Source of the DNA: Chloroflexota bacterium
Lineage (GTDB): Bacteria; Chloroflexota; Anaerolineae; Anaerolineales; Villigracilaceae
DNA length: 64,000 nucleotides
Direction: 5' to 3'
Assembly (NCBI GenBank): GCA_016234495.1
Contig: JACRBI010000054.1
Location: 1 to 64,000 of the forward strand
The notes under the pieces are model-generated. The model saw only the letters and a program-made list of their open reading frames with translations. It searched no databases and was not told where the DNA came from. Below, piece after piece: positions 8,250-17,766 of the stretch (position 1 is the stretch's first letter; each line of letters opens with the position of its first letter). Position numbers and translations under genes: made by a program.

Positions 8250-8834
8250 TTAGACTGCAACAGCGGGCACGGAGAAAAATATGGCCAGACCAATTACAAA
8301 GATCACAACAGAGAACAGTGAGAAGAAGAATCTCAAGTTGCTTTCCTCCTTGTTCAGCGATGCCCAGGCTGCGAAAGCCAAACCGATTGCGAGGAAGGTC
8401 AGGATCAGTTGAAGCTGGTCGCCGTATTCATCGTATTGCGAACCGATTTCAAAGTTGGTGTCTGAGTCGGCGAAGAATTGATCGGATTCGGCGTACATGT
8501 CGGTGTAGTATTGCTCATCCCAAACAGTTTCGGGGTCACGTTCAATCGCCGCCGTGAGCGCATCGGAAAAACTAGACTGATAGTACTCGGCGATTTCAGG
8601 GCGTTCGTCCACATTGAGGTACCAATTGTCGAAGTAATTGTAATCCTGGGTGATGTCTTGATTGGTGCGCAGGTATTCGGCATTGCCGTCGTTGAGCGCC
8701 TGCATTCCGAGAATTTCATATTTGTTCTGTTCTGAATCAGCCATTGCGCCTTTGTAGCTGACAAAGGCGGTGAATACGCTCAAGACTGCGATAAGCGCGC
8801 CCAGGAATATTTCGTTGCCAAAGAACTTTTTCAT
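8250..8834 (-). CDS. Hypothetical three-helix membrane protein
   Basis: A 194-residue protein I do not recognise. Residues 10-28 form a hydrophobic helix, possibly an uncleaved signal anchor. Residues 35-135 are a strongly acidic, Tyr/Asn/Asp-rich region without cysteines, presumably outside or inside as one domain. Two helices follow at about 140-158 and 168-190. AGAGGA lies 9-14 nt before the ATG, and a terminator follows the stop, so it is a single-gene unit. No enzyme motif is visible. Confidence 0.65.
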   Translation of the reverse strand: MKKFFGNEIFLGALIAVLSVFTAFVSYKGAMADSEQNKYEILGMQALNDGNAEYLRTNQDITQDYNYFDNWYLNVDERPEIAEYYQSSFSDALTAAIERDPETVWDEQYYTDMYAESDQFFADSDTNFEIGSQYDEYGDQLQLILTFLAIGLAFAAWASLNKEESNLRFFFSLFSVVIFVIGLAIFFSVPAVAV

Positions 8835-8974
8835 TTTTGTTTTTCCTCTTGGTATATTGATGTTAAGTCCACAGGACTTGCGGGCGCTAATATACCAGAA
8901 TTTGGGGATTGTAGGTTTACATTTTTGTTATAAAATCAGGCAGTTTTAAAATCAATTTGACCAAGGAGAGCAAC

Positions 8975-9529
8975 ATGGGATTAAAGCCCGATAACTGGAT
9001 CCGCAGGATGGCGCACGAACATAAAATGATCGAACCTTTTGTTGAGAATCAGGTCCGTAACGGGGTGATCTCCTACGGCGTTTCGTCGTATGGCTATGAC
9101 GTGCGTGTTGCGAACGAGTTCAAGATTTTTACCAATGTGTTCTCAGCAGTCGTTGACCCCAAGAATTTTGACGTCAAATCCATGGTGGATTTTGTCGGGG
9201 ATGTGTGTGTGGTTCCGCCGAATTCATTTGCCCTGGCGCGCACAATTGAATATTTTCGTATTCCGCGCAAGGTGTTGACGGTCTGTCTGGGGAAATCCAC
9301 TTATGCGCGGTGCGGCATCATCGTGAATGTGACGCCGTTTGAGCCTGAGTGGGAAGGGTTTGTGACGCTTGAGATTTCCAATACCACTCCGCTGCCAGCG
9401 AAAATTTATGCCAATGAAGGACTGGCGCAGGTCTTGTTCTTTGAGGCGGACGAAGAGTGTGATGTCTCTTATGCCGATAAAAAGGGGAAGTACCAGAAAC
9501 AGCAATCCATTGTTTTGCCGAAATTGTGA
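8975..9529 (+). CDS. dcd: dCTP deaminase
   Basis: Deaminates dCTP to dUTP in pyrimidine deoxynucleotide synthesis. The 184-residue protein has the trimeric dUTPase-like fold signature: [10 protein letters not shown] (with the conserved Ser and Arg of the active site), [16 protein letters not shown] carrying the catalytic glutamate, and a C-terminal [11 protein letters not shown] tail. ATG 8975 is chosen over one at 8957 because AAGGAGAG sits 6-12 nt before it and the family begins here. A bifunctional dCTP deaminase/dUTPase cannot be excluded from sequence alone. Confidence 0.95.
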   Translation: MGLKPDNWIRRMAHEHKMIEPFVENQVRNGVISYGVSSYGYDVRVANEFKIFTNVFSAVVDPKNFDVKSMVDFVGDVCVVPPNSFALARTIEYFRIPRKVLTVCLGKSTYARCGIIVNVTPFEPEWEGFVTLEISNTTPLPAKIYANEGLAQVLFFEADEECDVSYADKKGKYQKQQSIVLPKL

Positions 9530-9535
9530 TTTTTG

Positions 9536-9562
9536 GTAGGGGCGAGGTTACCTCGCCCTTAC
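9536..9562. repeat. GTAGGGGCGA inverted repeat, copy 1
   Basis: GTAGGGGCGAGG-TTA-CCTCGCCCTTAC between convergent dcd and the helicase gene, touching the helicase stop codon. Related copies at 42545-42604 and 53894-53957. Confidence 0.75.
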
Positions 9563-12357
9563 TAAACGCCCAGCCAGTCTCCCGCCATTTTTGCCAGTCC
9601 CGTTGTCGCTCCCTGACGCGCCGTGCATTGCGGAAGTGATTCCAGAAACAGCCTGCCGTACTGCTTGGTCAAGACTCGCCTGTCGAGGATGGCGACAACC
9701 CCACGGTCAGATGCGGAGCGGATCAAACGTCCGAATCCCTGGCGGAATTTCAAAATGGATTCGGGCAGATAATATTCATTGAAGGAATCTTCATACAGTT
9801 CGGAACGCGCCGAAATGATCGGGTCGGAGGGGACTCCAAACGGCAGCTTGGTGATAACAACAACGGAGAGTGAATCACCCGGCACATCCACGCCTTCCCA
9901 GAAGGAACGGGTACCAAGCAACACCGCCCGCTCTGTGGACTTGAATGATTCAAGTAAGGCATTTGGTGATGCGCCTTCGCCCTGCTCAAAGACGAAAATG
10001 TCCTCGCGCCCCAGCGGCCCGGTGATGGCTTGCGCCGTTTTCTTGAGCGCGGCATAAGATGTGAACAACACCAGCATTCGTCCGCCGGTGGCTTTGGCAG
10101 TGGAGATGATGGCGCGGTCCAGCGCCTGCTGATAGCCCTGCGCGTTCGGCTCTGGGATGTCATTGGCAACATAGAGCAATGTGCTTGATTCATAATCGAA
10201 TGGCGAGCCGAGCGCAAGCGTATCCACTTCATCCGCAGAGAGTGTGTTGCGGAGATAGCGAAACTCGCCATGTGTGGTCAGCGTGGCAGAGGCCATGATG
10301 ACTGCGGCTTTCTTATGCCATAAATGTTCCTGCATCAACGGCCCCACCCGCAGCGGGGCGGCGTTCAATGAAAGTCTCTCGCCGCGCGGGTTTACCTCCA
10401 CCCAATAGATCAGTTCATCAGATGGTTTGTGAATCATGCCTGAAGAGGCGGCTTCCGCTTCGTTCATTCGGCGCATTAAATTGCTCAGTGTTCCCATCAC
10501 ATCCTGCACGTTTTCATGGCCTTCCGCGTACACGTCGCCCAGCGCTTTGTATATTTCATCGAGTGTTTTCAGAAGCAAGCCTATCGTCTCGCTGATCTGA
10601 CCCCACATGATCTCCACATCATCCCAGCCGGGCATGGTGCGCGTGGCAGACACAACCCGCATCTGCCATGAATAATTGCTTGGCGGCTGCCCCTCGCGTT
10701 GACGGGCAATGAAGTCACCGAGGACGTTGAAAAATTCACGGGATATTTGCTCGAGGCGGAATGCCTGGTCGGTGGCGCGTTTTGATTTTTGCTGGAGTAG
10801 CCCAAAGTCGGAGGGGCGAAGCGCGTCGTGAGTCTCGGTCAGCAGTCTGCCGAGCAAGCCCGCAGACGATCCGCCCAATTCCTTCAGCATCCGCTCCAGA
10901 TCATTTTGAGTCATGCGGAACGAAAGCGCGCTGGTCACGGCGTTTTCCATGTGGTGCGCTTCATCGACGATCACGTAATCATATTCGGGCAGAACCTTGC
11001 TGCCCGTGGAAACATCCGACAGCAGCAGCGCGTGATTGACGATCAGCAAATGCGAATTGAGCGCGGCCTGCTTTGCGCGATGAAACGGACACGCGCCGCT
11101 CATGCGCCCGAGGCAGGTCTCGGTTGTGCAGGCATCGTCTTCGGCTGAAAGCCTGTTCCACACTTCGCGTTCGATAGGGCCTGTCAGATTTAATTCATTC
11201 CTGTCACCGCTGTCATTGCCGAGTTTCCAAACGAGCAGTTTGGCTAGCACGCGCATTTCGTTGGCATCTTTGGGTTTGTGTTCGCGCATGAACTTGAACC
11301 TGCGCGGGCAAAGATAATTCGAGCGGCCTTTCAACACAGCGGCGCGCACATCCAAATTCAAAGCGGCTTGCAGATCGGGGATATCTTTTTTAATGAGCTG
11401 ATCTTGCAGGTTGATGGTGTTGGTGGATACGACCACACGCGTATTGTTCTGGACTGCGAACATGGCCGCCGGCACAAGATAGGCGAACGATTTGCCAACA
11501 CCGGTTCCCGCTTCGACCAGTAAGTGGTTCCCGTTTGAAAGGGCATTGGTCACCGCTTTGAGCATGTCCACTTGTTCGGGGCGATGCTCGTACGTTTCAA
11601 AGTATTGCGCAAACGGTCCGCCGTACTCCAAAACTGATGCGGCTTCTTCCGGGTCAAGCGGAGTTGGCTCTTCGTTCTTCTCGATGGGAGAAAAATCTTT
11701 TTTCGCTGAATCAAACCTCGGCTTTGGAATTGAAGCGCTTGCAGTCGATTTGGATTTGATCCCTTCTTTGGCACGCGCTTGAAGTGCCTGTTCAAATGCC
11801 CAGCCTGCATCCCAATCTACAAAATTACCAAGCTCGACGATCTCCTGCAAAGTTTCAAGTGGAAGTTCCTTTGCCATATCGAGCAGGCGCACGTAAGCGG
11901 CTTGTGTGACGCGTGCATCGTCGAGAGCGCGATGGGTGGCTGGCAGGGGAATGTTCAATTGCTGGCCGAGCGAACCGAGGTTATAGCGGCTGGCGGTCGG
12001 CATCAGCACGGATGCGAGTTCGTAGGTGTCAATTGTTTGGTGATATTGGAAAAGTCCCGCCTTGCGCAGGAAGCCGATATCGAATTTGACATTGTGTCCA
12101 AGAATCGGCGCATCACCGACGAAATCGGAAAGCTCCTGCATGATGTCGCGCAATCGCGGAGCCTGCCGCACCATGGCATTGTCAATGCCGGTTAACCCAG
12201 TAATGAAATCAGGGATCGCTTTGCCCGGATTGATGAGCGTCGAAAATTCATCTTCCACTCGGCGACCGTGAAATTTAACAGCGGCGATTTCAATGATGGC
12301 TTCGCGGTTTTCATCGAGCCCGGTGGTTTCTATATCAATGGATACGATGGGTTTCAT
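9562..12357 (-). CDS. dinG: Exonuclease-helicase fusion, DinG family
   Basis: A 931-residue protein. Residues 1-175 form a DnaQ-type 3'-5' exonuclease with ExoI SIDIETTGLD, ExoII HNVKFDIGFL and ExoIII HRALDDARV; all acidic metal ligands are present. From about 240 a superfamily-2 XPD/DinG helicase follows: Walker A EAGTGVGKS, the DEAHH box, and the C-terminal motif VI QGFGRLIRS. Cysteines in CPRRF, CTTETC and GACPFH between Walker A and the DEAH box fit the Fe-S cluster domain of the family. This architecture matches Bacillus-type DinG. Likely roles are repair or recombination of structured DNA. Confidence 0.92.
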   Translation of the reverse strand: MKPIVSIDIETTGLDENREAIIEIAAVKFHGRRVEDEFSTLINPGKAIPDFITGLTGIDNAMVRQAPRLRDIMQELSDFVGDAPILGHNVKFDIGFLRKAGLFQYHQTIDTYELASVLMPTASRYNLGSLGQQLNIPLPATHRALDDARVTQAAYVRLLDMAKELPLETLQEIVELGNFVDWDAGWAFEQALQARAKEGIKSKSTASASIPKPRFDSAKKDFSPIEKNEEPTPLDPEEAASVLEYGGPFAQYFETYEHRPEQVDMLKAVTNALSNGNHLLVEAGTGVGKSFAYLVPAAMFAVQNNTRVVVSTNTINLQDQLIKKDIPDLQAALNLDVRAAVLKGRSNYLCPRRFKFMREHKPKDANEMRVLAKLLVWKLGNDSGDRNELNLTGPIEREVWNRLSAEDDACTTETCLGRMSGACPFHRAKQAALNSHLLIVNHALLLSDVSTGSKVLPEYDYVIVDEAHHMENAVTSALSFRMTQNDLERMLKELGGSSAGLLGRLLTETHDALRPSDFGLLQQKSKRATDQAFRLEQISREFFNVLGDFIARQREGQPPSNYSWQMRVVSATRTMPGWDDVEIMWGQISETIGLLLKTLDEIYKALGDVYAEGHENVQDVMGTLSNLMRRMNEAEAASSGMIHKPSDELIYWVEVNPRGERLSLNAAPLRVGPLMQEHLWHKKAAVIMASATLTTHGEFRYLRNTLSADEVDTLALGSPFDYESSTLLYVANDIPEPNAQGYQQALDRAIISTAKATGGRMLVLFTSYAALKKTAQAITGPLGREDIFVFEQGEGASPNALLESFKSTERAVLLGTRSFWEGVDVPGDSLSVVVITKLPFGVPSDPIISARSELYEDSFNEYYLPESILKFRQGFGRLIRSASDRGVVAILDRRVLTKQYGRLFLESLPQCTARQGATTGLAKMAGDWLGV

Positions 12358-12441
12358 ATTACGGGGTATCTCGTAATTGCTAAATTTAGGTTTTTATTTT
12401 TGTTGATTTCAAAGATAGAACAAGTGTACCATATCAAAAGT

Positions 12442-12468
12442 GTAGGTCACGCTTCAAGCGTGACCTAC
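12442..12468. repeat. GTAGGTCA palindrome, intergenic
   Basis: GTAGGTCACGC-TTCAA-GCGTGACCTAC, perfect 11-bp arms. The same sequence occurs inside menE at 48046-48072. Confidence 0.88.
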
Positions 12469-12471
12469 CGA

Positions 12472-13167
12472 TTATTCCTGCTCAAACAAACTTGTGATCT
12501 TTGCGATCTGGTCGCTGGTGAGCGCGCGATTCTTCACGCCCTGCCGCATGAACTCTTTGAGTTGTTTCAGCTTCATGGCAGGGATGGGAGAGTCGCCGGC
12601 GTCCAATTCAACATCGTCGCTGGTGAAAAGCAGAATGGGTTTTACCTCAGGGATGAATCCTTCATCCAGTTTTTTGGCGAAGAATTTTTTGAGCGTAATG
12701 ACTTCGTTTTCAGCATCCAACTCGGGGCGGCCAATGCTTTCCTGCCCGAAGATGCGCATGTAGGCTTGCATGAATCCGCCGCCGCTCATCTTCCAGCGGT
12801 TCTTCACGAATTCCACCTTTCCGCGCTGGTGATAGGCGAGCAATACCCACGCGCCAGATGGACCGACCAGTAAATGCGATACAGGCGCGGAATAATGATA
12901 CATGGTGAAGTCGCTGTGCAGGCCTTTGAGGCCGGCGTCAATTTTTTCATCGGGGCGGGGTGAGCGCCCCCAGCGGTTACCCATGTACATGCCGACCTGG
13001 GTCATGATGAACCCGATCAGCAGACAAATAACCGAGTATGAAAAGAGGTCGGGCTTTGCAAATGAGATGTACATGCCCAGCGCAAGAACTCCCAACGCCC
13101 CAATGCTTGTCCATTGACCGATCTTGCCGTTCCGTGTAATTAGCTTTTCGTTCTTTATGATTTTCAT
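12472..13167 (-). CDS. NERD-like membrane protein
   Basis: A 231-residue protein with two N-terminal helices (about 18-36 and 42-60), then a soluble domain. The segment DEKIDAGLKGL followed by hydrophobic strands (HLLVGPSGAWVLLAYHQRGKV) resembles the nuclease-related domain (NERD), which often sits in bacterial membrane proteins of unknown function. The usual NERD lysine-containing motif is not obvious, so activity is uncertain. The C-terminal 40 residues are helical. It has only a weak Shine-Dalgarno (GGTGA). The flanking DNA holds two repeat families. Confidence 0.55.
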   Translation of the reverse strand: MKIIKNEKLITRNGKIGQWTSIGALGVLALGMYISFAKPDLFSYSVICLLIGFIMTQVGMYMGNRWGRSPRPDEKIDAGLKGLHSDFTMYHYSAPVSHLLVGPSGAWVLLAYHQRGKVEFVKNRWKMSGGGFMQAYMRIFGQESIGRPELDAENEVITLKKFFAKKLDEGFIPEVKPILLFTSDDVELDAGDSPIPAMKLKQLKEFMRQGVKNRALTSDQIAKITSLFEQE

Positions 13168-13244
13168 TTTATTTCACCGTTTGTTTTATAAGTTACTAAA
13201 CTCGTTGAATTAATCATGAAAGAATCCACAATTTTAGTTTAGCA

Positions 13245-13358
13245 GGACTTACGCAAAACCCCAAGAGCAGGCCGCGAATTTCGCCAATTCACACGAATTG
13301 TTTAAAAAATTAGCGAAAATTCGTGCAATCCGTGGCTAAAGTTTTTGAACTGCGTAAC
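13245..13358. repeat. GCGAATT-type palindromic element, copy 3
   Basis: Outer ACTTACGCA / TGCGTAA and inner GCCGCGAATT / AATCCGTGGC arms around an AT-rich centre containing TTTAAAAAATT. It fills most of the 204-bp gap 13168-13371; nothing else is seen there. Confidence 0.7.
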
Positions 13359-13371
13359 CCAATTTAGGTGT

Positions 13372-14394
13372 TTATCCGGCACTCCGCAAACTCTCTTCGA
13401 TCGCTGATTTCATTGCGTCCAGCACTTTTACGTCCACGGCATGTTTTGCCACGCGGACGGCGTTCTTGATGGCCATTGTGTCGGAGCGGCCGTGACCGAT
13501 AAAGACCAGTCCGTTTATGCCCAACAGCGGAGCCGCTCCCTGCTCGCTTGGGTTGAGCAGCTTCTTGATCTCGCCCAGCGCAGGCTTCACCAGCAGGCCG
13601 CCGATCTTGGTCAGGATTCCGCCGTTCTTGATGATCTCGCGGATCTTGTCTGTGATCAACTTGGCCACGGCTTCGGACGATTTTAACATCACGTTGCCGG
13701 TAAAGCCGTCTGTGACGGCCACGTCCACTTTACCGCCGATGACTTCCTTGCCTTCCACGTTCCCGAAGTAGTTCAACTTCGACGACTTGAACAAGGGCGT
13801 TGCGCCTTTCACCAGTTCATTGCCCTTACCTTCCTCTTCCCCGTTGGAGACCAGACCAACTTTGGGGTTTTTCACTCCGCGCACCTTCTCGGCATAGATG
13901 CTCCCGAGGATTCCGAATTGGTAAAGGTTCTCAGGCTTGCAGTCCGGGTTCGCGCCGATGTCGAGCACCACGCATGTCCCGGTGGCAGTGGGGAAGATCG
14001 GAGCCAGTGCGGGGCGGTCTACGCCGCGGATACGTCCCAAACGGAACAGGGCGGTGACCATGCCTGCGCCGGTGTTGCCAGCCGTGACGAAAGCATCCGC
14101 TTCGCCGCTCTTGACCATGTCAATGCCGACAGCCATGGAATTCCTTGCATCCTTGCTGCGCGCCTTCAAGACGAGCTTCTCGCCCTTGTCGTCCATAGAC
14201 AGCATCTCGGGCGCGTCTACGATACGGATCTTTAATCCAGCCGTGTTTTGTTTGTCGAGCGACGGCTTGATGATCTTTTCATCGCCGACGAGGATGATCT
14301 CCACGCCGTATTCGCGCGCGGCCTGCACTGCTCCCTCCACATCCGGGGCCGGAAAATTGTCGCTTCCCATTGCATCTACAACGATTCGAACCAT
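13372..14394 (-). CDS. plsX: Phosphate acyltransferase PlsX
   Basis: Makes acyl-phosphate from acyl-ACP for membrane phospholipid synthesis (PlsX/PlsY pathway). The 340-residue chain begins with the family start VDAMGSDNFP and continues with VTAGNTGAGM, CVVLDIGANPDC, VGLVSNGEEEGKGN, the ADVAVTDGFTGNV-like block (VDVAVTDGFTGNVMLK), and the C-terminal GRSDTMAIKNAVR. AGGAGAG lies just before the ATG. The rpmF, fabH or fabD neighbours common elsewhere are absent here; tRNA-Leu is divergent upstream. Confidence 0.97.
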   Translation of the reverse strand: MVRIVVDAMGSDNFPAPDVEGAVQAAREYGVEIILVGDEKIIKPSLDKQNTAGLKIRIVDAPEMLSMDDKGEKLVLKARSKDARNSMAVGIDMVKSGEADAFVTAGNTGAGMVTALFRLGRIRGVDRPALAPIFPTATGTCVVLDIGANPDCKPENLYQFGILGSIYAEKVRGVKNPKVGLVSNGEEEGKGNELVKGATPLFKSSKLNYFGNVEGKEVIGGKVDVAVTDGFTGNVMLKSSEAVAKLITDKIREIIKNGGILTKIGGLLVKPALGEIKKLLNPSEQGAAPLLGINGLVFIGHGRSDTMAIKNAVRVAKHAVDVKVLDAMKSAIEESLRSAG

Positions 14395-14418
14395 GATTTC
14401 TCTCCTGTGATTATGTGC

Positions 14419-14446
14419 TTGACAAGAAAAGCAAGCCGATTATAAT
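14419..14446 (+). promoter_or_regulatory. Promoter of tRNA-Leu
   Basis: TTGACA at 14419-14424, a 16-nt spacer and TATAAT at 14441-14446; the mature tRNA starts 12 nt later. Confidence 0.85.
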
Positions 14447-14457
14447 ACGCCCTGCTT

Positions 14458-14539
14458 GCGCTAGTGCTGGAATAGGCAGACAGGCACGTTTGAGGTGCGT
14501 GTGCCGCAAGGCGTGGAGGTTCAAGTCCTCTCTAGCGCA
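14458..14539 (+). tRNA. tRNA-Leu (anticodon GAG)
   Basis: An 82-nt class II tRNA. Acceptor arms GCGCTAG and CTAGCGC pair perfectly with discriminator A. The anticodon stem CACGT / GCGTG encloses loop TTGAGGT, giving GAG, which reads CUC and CUU. A long variable arm (GTGCCGCAAGGCGT) and the T loop GGTTCAAGTCC are present. CCA is not encoded. A promoter precedes it and a terminator follows, so it is a single-gene unit. Confidence 0.96.
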
Positions 14540-14549
14540 CAAGCAATGA

Positions 14550-14576
14550 AAATCCCCGATATTTTTCGGGGATTTT
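14550..14576 (+). terminator. Terminator after tRNA-Leu
   Basis: Stem AAATCCCCGA / TCGGGGATTT followed by a T-run. Confidence 0.9.
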
Positions 14577-14613
14577 TTATTAAGTTTAAAACACAGACTG
14601 TTTAGAGAAGTAA

Positions 14614-16170
14614 TTACGGTGTAACCCATAATCTGAAGGGTCCAGCAAAATTGACTTCCCTGTAAAAATGATTGATTGCATAATCTTCCATTTCGGATTC
14701 AAGCTCTGGATCTCGCCCTATAAGAATTCCTGCAGGCGGATTTTGGCTTAGGAGATTGACTAGATCAGAAGAGTCGATGAGTTTGTATTTTAGTCGCTCA
14801 GTTTGATTAACAAGATGCGCAACCCTATACGCGAATGGTCCAGTCGCCAGTTCCGGGTAAATATCCCTCCCTGCTTCGATAACGTAAAACGGATTTAGGG
14901 TTAAGATCGGCCTTTCTGCGGAGGTATTAAACTCTAATTTTTCAGCCCTCCAATGGACAATAAATGGGAACCACATTTTGTGTGCTTGAAAAGTATTAGC
15001 TATTATTCCTGTATCTTTTAGCCCGAAGAGAGTGGAAATAATAATAATTGTTAAAATGAACTGAAGGAAAGTATTTTTTTCAATTCTTGGGAAATTATTA
15101 AATTGAATCAAATTAAATATGGTTCCCAAGAGAGTAATAGGAATAGGGGCGTAGAAGTATTGGTGAAAAGCTGGGGTAGGCAGAAACGATCCTATTGACC
15201 CAAAAATAATCAAAAAAGCCCAAAAAGCAGATTTGAACTGCCAAGATTTTTTTTCTCGATATTGTACCCAGGCTGGTATTAGGATTATGATAATTAGTGC
15301 AACAAAAATAAGCAGGTTGCTGTTGTTCGTGAAGATGTCGTTTATCAAATAGTTTAGTTTAAGAAGAAATGACATTCTGTCATCATAGCCGGTTTCAATG
15401 CGATACAGTGTGTTTAGACTGGCATAAATGAAGTTTCCAAAAATAAAATTTCGCGGTGCCATTGCAAATAATACAATTGATGGAAGCATTGAAACGGTTC
15501 CCCCAACTGCCAGCGCGAATATTAATTTCCAGTAATCAAACTTGCTTTTTGCGTAAGGATGAATTACACATGCCCAAATTAGGGCAGGGATAAATGTGGC
15601 AAAGGTTAATCGCGTACCTATGGCAAAGCCGAAAATTAATCCGCTAACCCCAACAGCTAAAAAGGGTCTGTTTTGATCTTTGCTCTGATAGAAAATAATA
15701 GCTCCTATTAAAGAAAGAAAAACTGGCAGGTCATGATTGAATGCAATCCCACTTGTGGCAGCAAATATTGGGTTTGCTAATAAAACCAACCCTGCAAGCA
15801 AGGCAACGCCTACCCGGATGCGTAGTTTCTCTCTTTTTAACAGAAAGTACGAACTCAAAGAAAGAGTCAAGACTGATAACGTCCCAAATAGCGCAGAGAA
15901 AAGCCTTGCCCCAAGAAGGCGAAAAGTTGTAAGTCTTTCAATTAATGCATATGCAAATATCAAATTCGGCATATGAAAGTAAGCATAATCACGATATGGT
16001 AGTAATCCTTTTGTCGCCAGTAAATATCCGCTAGCCAGAAACTGATGTTCGTCATGATTGTCTTCAAGCAACATGGCTCGATTTGTTATTAATAAAAATG
16101 CAAAAATGCCAAATAGTATTATTGCAATTATGTCCAGGTTTGATGAAGGTTTTGATAATTTTATATTCAT
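14614..16170 (-). CDS. Polytopic membrane protein, GT-C glycosyltransferase-like
   Basis: A 518-residue protein with about eleven hydrophobic helices. After helix 1 an acidic loop (MLLEDNHDEHQFLASG, near residues 34-49) is followed by LPYRDYAYFHMPN. This layout is that of GT-C family sugar transferases, where acidic residues of the first extracytoplasmic loop bind the metal or lipid-phosphate donor. The last 100 residues form a soluble extracytoplasmic tail. The base composition is clearly AT-richer than its neighbours and the gene lies directly after a tRNA gene, both hints of transfer. Donor and acceptor are unknown. Confidence 0.65.
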   Translation of the reverse strand: MNIKLSKPSSNLDIIAIILFGIFAFLLITNRAMLLEDNHDEHQFLASGYLLATKGLLPYRDYAYFHMPNLIFAYALIERLTTFRLLGARLFSALFGTLSVLTLSLSSYFLLKREKLRIRVGVALLAGLVLLANPIFAATSGIAFNHDLPVFLSLIGAIIFYQSKDQNRPFLAVGVSGLIFGFAIGTRLTFATFIPALIWACVIHPYAKSKFDYWKLIFALAVGGTVSMLPSIVLFAMAPRNFIFGNFIYASLNTLYRIETGYDDRMSFLLKLNYLINDIFTNNSNLLIFVALIIIILIPAWVQYREKKSWQFKSAFWAFLIIFGSIGSFLPTPAFHQYFYAPIPITLLGTIFNLIQFNNFPRIEKNTFLQFILTIIIISTLFGLKDTGIIANTFQAHKMWFPFIVHWRAEKLEFNTSAERPILTLNPFYVIEAGRDIYPELATGPFAYRVAHLVNQTERLKYKLIDSSDLVNLLSQNPPAGILIGRDPELESEMEDYAINHFYREVNFAGPFRLWVTP

Positions 16171-16241
16171 AAAGCTCCAAAATTTAAATTGTTCAATATC
16201 GTAAAGTATGGTTAATTAAATTACTTTCCGAAATGCTCCCT

Positions 16242-17003
16242 TCACTTTATTATCAAACTGCAACAGGTGACGGCGCCCTCGGCTTTCGCGAGTTCGTCCA
16301 CTGTGACATGTTTGATCTTGTACCCGCGGGCTTCCAGTTTTGCGCAGGTGTTTGGAAATGACGTGGGGTAAATGATCTGGCCGTTCACCGGCAAACAGTT
16401 CGCGGCGAATGGCTCAGACGGGTGGACTTCGATCAGGTCATAGCCTTTGAAATACTCCGGCGAAACCCAATTCTTATTAATGAGCAAGGTCTTATCATCT
16501 ACTTTGGTGACGGCCGTTTTGAGGTGCAGGCAGTCGGTCATTTCTGCGTCGATGACTTTGTAGCCGTAAACGCTCAACAAGTTTTGCAGCTGCTCAATGG
16601 CGGTTGGGTTGCTGCGCGAGGACAGGCCGACATAAATGGTTTTTCCGAGCACCAACACATCGCCGCCATCCACTGTGGCGGGAGCAGTGACATGTACCAG
16701 CGGACGGTGGGGGGATACTGCCCGGGTGATGGAGTCTGTCTCCGGTTTGCGAGAATCAGCTCCGGGCCGCGTGATGACCGCCACTTCATCCAGAATAAAG
16801 GCGATGTCTTCCACGAAAACTGAGTCGGGTAGATCCGCTTCGGCGGGCAATTCCACGACCTGACATCCAAGCGACGCCAGCGCGTGGACGTATGCGCGAT
16901 GCTGCGCGCGCGCAATTTCAACGTCGATCGGCGTGCGCTCGATGTGGGTGATCTCACATTCGTTAAAGCGCGGGCTGACATCGCGTGTAATTGCAATCGT
17001 CAT
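16242..17003 (-). CDS. DDAH-like amidinohydrolase
   Basis: A 253-residue pentein-fold enzyme of the dimethylarginine dimethylaminohydrolase group, which hydrolyses guanidino compounds to citrulline plus amine. Visible active-site elements: PDSVFVEDIAF (substrate-binding Asp/Glu), DGGDVLV, the catalytic His in CLHLKTAV, and the nucleophilic Cys in the C-terminal EGAVTCCSLI. GGAGAA precedes the ATG, which overlaps the stop region of the ABC ATPase gene, so it is the last gene of the transporter operon. The substrate could be methylarginine, arginine or another guanidino amino acid. Confidence 0.85.
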   Translation of the reverse strand: MTIAITRDVSPRFNECEITHIERTPIDVEIARAQHRAYVHALASLGCQVVELPAEADLPDSVFVEDIAFILDEVAVITRPGADSRKPETDSITRAVSPHRPLVHVTAPATVDGGDVLVLGKTIYVGLSSRSNPTAIEQLQNLLSVYGYKVIDAEMTDCLHLKTAVTKVDDKTLLINKNWVSPEYFKGYDLIEVHPSEPFAANCLPVNGQIIYPTSFPNTCAKLEARGYKIKHVTVDELAKAEGAVTCCSLIIK

Positions 17004-17765
17004 TTATTGTTCTCCGGTGCGATAGCGGTCGATCAATGCTTTTGTGCGCGGGTCTTGCGGATTGTTGAACAGGTCGGCAGGTTTGGCATCTTCGATGAGT
17101 TCGCCATCTCCCATTACCAATACGCGGTCTGCCACTTCACGGGCGAATCCCATTTCGTGAGTGACGACGATCATGGTCATGCCTTCTGTGGCGACCTTTT
17201 TCATCACGTTCAACACTTCGCCGATGAGTTCGGGGTCGAGCGCGGATGTGGGTTCGTCAAAGAGCATGACTCTCGGTTCCATGGTCAGCGCGCGCGCAAT
17301 AGCGACGCGTTGTTTTTGTCCGCCGGAGAGGCGGTTGGGATATTCGTCTTTTTTAAAGAGCAAGCCGACACGGTCCAGGTTTTCTTCGCCGAGTTCAATT
17401 GCCTTTTTCTTGTCCATGCCTTTGACGATGACCGGGCCTTCAATCACATTTTCAAGCACAGACTTGTGCGGGAAGAGATTGAATTCCTGAAATACCATGC
17501 CGGTCTTTAGCCGCACATCATGGACGAGTTGGCGGTGATACGCGCCTTTTTCGCCGCCGTCAACCTTGATGCCGTCAACTTCGATGGTGCCATGCGAGGG
17601 TTCTTCGAGGAAATTGATGCAGCGCAGGAGAGTGCTTTTGCCGGAACCACTGCGCCCGATCAGGCAGACAACCTGCCGCTGTTCAACTTCAAGGCTGATG
17701 TTTTTCAGCACGTGCAGGCGGCCAAAAAATTTGTCGAGGTTGGATATTTTTACGATCGGGACCAT
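17004..17765 (-). CDS. Polar amino-acid ABC transporter ATPase
   Basis: ATP-binding subunit (253 residues) of a GlnQ/HisP-type importer. Walker [11 protein letters not shown]-loop in [14 protein letters not shown], signature [15 protein letters not shown], Walker [15 protein letters not shown] and the switch histidine in [11 protein letters not shown] are all intact. The start at 17765 is chosen over 17798 because AAGGAGA lies 9 nt upstream and it falls one nucleotide after the permease stop. It sits between permease and DDAH-like genes in one operon. Confidence 0.95.
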   Translation of the reverse strand: MVPIVKISNLDKFFGRLHVLKNISLEVEQRQVVCLIGRSGSGKSTLLRCINFLEEPSHGTIEVDGIKVDGGEKGAYHRQLVHDVRLKTGMVFQEFNLFPHKSVLENVIEGPVIVKGMDKKKAIELGEENLDRVGLLFKKDEYPNRLSGGQKQRVAIARALTMEPRVMLFDEPTSALDPELIGEVLNVMKKVATEGMTMIVVTHEMGFAREVADRVLVMGDGELIEDAKPADLFNNPQDPRTKALIDRYRTGEQ

Positions 17766-17766
17766 G

